A DNA stretch of 64,000 nt. Origin: Brachypodius melanocephalos. Lineage: Eukaryota > Chordata > Aves > Passeriformes > Pycnonotidae. Below the pieces are notes generated by a model that had not been told where the DNA came from, ran no database searches, and worked only from the letters and a program-made list of their open reading frames with translations. The DNA lies in contig VZSR01001854.1 of the NCBI GenBank assembly GCA_013398615.1, positions 8,879,053-8,943,052 of the forward strand. The letters are read 5' to 3'. The translations under genes were made by a program, and so were the position numbers. Of the stretch, positions 60,501 to 64,000 are shown one piece after another; positions within the stretch are counted from its first letter, which is position 1; every line of letters begins with the position of its first letter.

Positions 60501-63245
60501 ATTGCCTATGTGCATGTGAGACTTCCCAGTCTCACAGCCATACTGCTAGAGGCAGCTGGTTCCAACTCAGTGTTAGGGTTTTTTTGACCATTTGAAGTAG
60601 CCAAGACCAAGAATCCACCACAAAATCCTCACATGCAAAAAGCAGTAGATGTGCCTGTGATTGCGACACACTTTCAATATTAAGGATTAGTATTCTAATC
60701 TGATTGTACTTCAGCAACCCCCAGAAACATCATCCACACAATCATGAAGATCCCTTCTGGAAAGCTTCTAGAGGTGGCACCTGAATACAGTAGGGTTCAT
60801 CTTTAGGATTTTTTATTCCAAAATTAATTAAAAGAGCGAATAGGCAAAGAATTCCAATGTAAATGCCACAGCATCTTCAGGATATTTATTTTAAAATTTT
60901 ATTATAATATTGATCTCTAAAACAATTTTATTATTTAAATTCAATATGCAGACCTCCTCAGTCTGAAACTCTTGTAATATCTTGATATAACAGTCTCTTC
61001 TTTATGTTAAGAACTTTACTTGTAGCTCATCTTTCTACACCTCCCTGTTCCTGTGTACAGCCTCTAATCAATTCACATCTTTAAGTGTGTAAACCCAGAC
61101 ATGGCAATAGAACTAAGGCTTTACTGACTCTGAGTATAGAGGAGAAAGAGCATTTCAACAGACAAAGATTTGGTTTTGCTTTAGTGTTACAGTCACACAA
61201 CAAAGAACAACCCCTTAAGTAACAGTCTCATAGTTCCTAGCAGACGTGATCTCAGTGAAAAACAATAAGCTCGTTAACCAGCTTTGTTCTAATAACTTTA
61301 ACTGCCTTTTCCCATGTGTCTTGATGCATTTTAGAGCTTTTTGGAAGGATGCTTCTTTAGAATGCTCGAAGGATATAGTTAAATTAACAGAAATTAAATT
61401 TACAGAGATGGATTTGCAACAGAGGGAGAATGAAGAAATATCAGATGTGCAAAAGGAAAGACTGCAGCACAAATACTTTTAGCAGATGTCAAAGTAATTC
61501 AGGGTCAGCAAGTTTCCCATCATTCTGAAATTGCTGGGACATATGAAAAACGCACCATTTTGGCAACTGAAAAGCAAACCCCACAAATAAACTGGAACAG
61601 AACCACTAAGATCTCAGGCTAAGTCCATGCCAATGCATGACTCTCATCTGATGCAGATGCCAGATCAAGCACATGGGCCAGTTCTCCTGCAGTAGGCTGG
61701 AGAGGCTTGGAGATCCCTGTTATCTGCACAACTCACTTCCCAGCCTGTACCCTGTGCCTCGCCATCTCCTGGATCACACTGGCACACAGGGGGTGCAGGG
61801 GGCTGCCACATCGATGCTCCATCTGCTGTCCCATGTCTTACAGCAGAAGGGAGAAGAACAGGCACCCCAGGAACGTAGCACAGGCACCCTGAGCAGTTTA
61901 ACAAAGAAGGAAGGAAGGTGACACCCTGGGGCAGCCAACAGCCTCGAGCTTCACATGCTGCACACAGCAGCCCAGCAAGAGAGAACTGCTGCTGTCCTCT
62001 ACTCCAGAGCAATCTCTTTGTCCTTCAGTTACTATCTTGTATTACCACTCAGACTGTTGGGAATACAAAGGCTTCTTTAGAAGTGGAGACACCTTTGTAC
62101 TCCCTTAAGGATCTGTACATCAGACTGCAAAGGTTTAACAGCACGAGTACTTCGGTGTTCAACATCAATATAAAAATTATGTAAAAGTAGGGCATGTTTC
62201 CACTTTCCAAGTACCATGATCAGGGTGAAGAGAGGTGTCCAAAACTATCTGTATTAAAATTAGGAAATTACTGATAATTCTACTGATCCATCAGGTAGAA
62301 ATTCCCCTTTTGGAAATTCTCTCCCATTTTCATAGCTGAAAAACATCCCAGATTTTCCAGAAACAAGCTGTATAATGCTTATAGGGTCCAGAACAGTATG
62401 GTTGGATCTTTGTGAGGGAATACAAAACCATAACGGAACAATAATTTCACCCCCATTAACAAACACAACTATACACCTCTGTGCCAGATGCTTCTCTGAG
62501 TTCTGCTTGGAAATCAGTGAGTTCAGTTAAATGCATTTGCAGCCATAGAGAAGCTGGTATATAAATCCACCCACTGCTCTGGCTACACATTTCCCCTTTT
62601 GAAACAAAAGCTGGCTGATGCCTCTCCAAGCAATAGTGTGCTGCCCATTGGGGCACCAGCTCTTCACCTCTCTTTCTGTCTGTAGAGACAGAGATAAGAG
62701 AGACCTTGGAGTATTCCTAACCTCACTTGGAATGATTTCCTGCCTAACTTTCCCCCTCAACAAACAATTTAAATGAAAAGTCACTCAGGCTATGGGGTCC
62801 CTTTCCATATGGCCCCATCCTCTGCTGGATCAGGGCGGCTTCCAGGCAAGTCTGCAGATTTCCAGAGTAAAAGGAAAGGCTATCCTCACCGTGCTCCAAT
62901 CATACCACCCTACCAGACATTTACATTTTCAAACATTCCTCAAGCACAATTTCTGTTTACCATACCATGCAGAACCCGGCCTGAACTTGTTTAACACATG
63001 TTTGCGTTATTTATCCAAACTCATTCATCACAGCTGTAAAACATCTGACAGACGATGGAGGCTTTCCAGTGTGTATCAGGCCTCCCGCTTAATTCAACCA
63101 CTGATTATTTCCACCTCTAAGTGATTTGACCAAAGCCACACGAAAGCATTCAGCTATACTAAATCTTTCTCTGTTTGTTATTAACTCGGTCATTGGCTGT
63201 AAAGAGCTCTACCTCACTCTCTACTGATCTAATTAATCAGAAGAA

Positions 63246-63363
63246 TATCTATATACACATGTATATGATATATATTAACACACATAATGTATACACACAT
63301 TAGTTATATAAATTATATGTTCTTATATATACAATATACGTATTCTACACATATAAATACAAT
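63246..63363. repeat. TA/CA-rich low-complexity region
   Basis: Alternating TATA, ACACA and GTATA sequence without a strict repeat unit. Nothing else is seen here. Confidence 0.85.
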
Positions 63364-64000
63364 AGTTTCTTTTTAGGAGGCTCCATGTGATAAGAAAAGT
63401 TTAATTGCTACATGGATTGAATTGTCATTTGTACCATAAACACAGCCAGCTGCTGTGCAAAGTGTTCCCCCATGCAAAATGCACACACTACAGCACACAT
63501 TACACATATTCAGATACTTAATGTGAATTTTTTTAGTTCCCAGTTATAGGAAAAAACATAGTAGCATAAAATCTATGAACTCACAAATTCACTTAGTATA
63601 AGCACACCAAGTCCATGGAGTTTTGAATCAGACCCTGAAACTGGAAAGTAAAAGCTGTTCTTTCTGTGATTACTGAGCACAAGCACTGTATTTATCGCCT
63701 TTTTACTTCTTGTCTCTTGCAGAAGGAAGATCTTTTACTGTTCCTCTTTTTTTTCTTTTGCATACTTTCCATTGCTCATTAATCACACTGACACAAGTCT
63801 GTAGCCATGAAACTAGAACCAAGTTAACAGCTAAGGCCTGCAAGAACATTAAAAGGACCAAATCCAGTCTTCTATCTGAGCTTCCCAGATTCAAAAAAAT
63901 ATGGGTCAAGAAGTTCCCTATGTGCTGCAGGAATTCAAGATCTTTTCACTGTTCCTGACAAACCCTCAACTGTTTTCTGTGTGGTTTGGCTGTCCCATAT

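Larger units (their letters stand above)
1..64000 (-). other. FHOD3: FHOD3 gene, internal part (three exons and four introns or intron parts)
   Basis: The whole window appears to lie inside one minus-strand gene. Three exons at 50155-50222, 36719-36824 and 367-461 have consensus AG/GT borders and join in frame. Their translation matches the formin FHOD3, including the stretches DDKDLVHEFVVAEGL, YILRALGQIMLYVDG and NETIQWLYTLIGSK. The paralogue FHOD1 differs in several of these places (for example it has a histidine-serine rather than a valine-alanine before EGL). FHOD proteins are actin-assembly factors with an N-terminal GTPase-binding domain, an FH3/armadillo domain, FH1, FH2 and a C-terminal autoregulatory segment; FHOD3 acts in sarcomere assembly in heart muscle. 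Only the beginning of the FH3 domain is encoded here. Introns longer than 10 kb between very short exons fit a gene known to be very large in vertebrates. That the gene spans the entire window is inferred from the exons lying near both ends. Confidence 0.9.
50223..64000 (-). other. FHOD3: FHOD3 intron upstream of exon A (at least 13.8 kb)
   Basis: Noncoding sequence reaching the right edge of the window. It contains an A run with a GA-rich end (53073-53106), a 28-nt tandem duplication (54642-54697), a GC-richer island (56200-56660), a solo LTR (57348-58012), a perfect hairpin (58791-58826), a CR1 remnant (59525-59605), a CAG/CTG cluster (60395-60457) and an AT/CA-rich stretch (63246-63363). 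No other exon of FHOD3 or of any other gene is recognised; the preceding FHOD3 exon must lie beyond the window. Confidence 0.83.

Noticed and set aside
61665..62012. Overlapping open frames in a GC-richer stretch on both strands
   Set aside because: Both strands are open because of base composition; no domain, and no splice or promoter support.
1..64000. CRISPR arrays, bacterial operons, phage or plasmid features
   Set aside because: The splice structure, CR1 elements, avian LTR and intron-sized gaps show vertebrate nuclear DNA; the simple repeats are microsatellites.

Overview
The window is vertebrate, almost certainly avian, nuclear DNA. It is AT-rich and carries CR1 LINE fragments with the typical bird 3' end, plus a solo LTR of a type common in neoavian and passerine genomes. 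There is no bacterial-style gene packing. The only protein-coding content I can support is three short exons of one gene on the minus strand. Their splice junctions and translations match FHOD3, a formin that nucleates and organises actin and is important in heart-muscle sarcomeres. In transcription order they are exon A (50155-50222, 68 nt), exon B (36719-36824, 106 nt) and exon C (367-461, 95 nt). Joined, they give one uninterrupted reading frame of about 90 codons at the start of the FH3/armadillo (diaphanous-inhibitory-like) domain, just after the GTPase-binding domain. The first and last parts of the gene lie outside the window.

Layout from low to high coordinates: 1-366 is the start of the intron downstream of exon C. 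It holds a 67-nt A run and a GA repeat only 15-30 nt from the exon C donor. 462-36718 is a 36.3-kb intron with CR1 pieces near 6.6, 12.1, 17.9-18.6 and 32.2 kb, many simple repeats and a few small hairpins. 36825-50154 is a 13.3-kb intron with a 3'-truncated CR1 (about 44.5-45.1 kb) and an imperfect palindrome with arms of about 55 nt (46805-46972). 50223-64000 is at least 13.8 kb of the intron upstream of exon A. It holds a solo LTR (about 57.35-58.01 kb) in the same orientation as FHOD3, a GC-richer island (56.2-56.66 kb), a perfect 15-bp hairpin and a small CR1 remnant.

I saw no second gene, tRNA, rRNA, CRISPR array or bacterial system. Open reading frames of 100-160 codons do occur, but at a number expected by chance in 64 kb of both strands, or they lie over repeats. 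The observations most worth checking are the unusual splice-site surroundings of exon C, the sense-oriented LTR upstream of exon A, and the palindrome and hairpin structures in the introns. Species and repeat subfamily assignments come from recognition without a database search.
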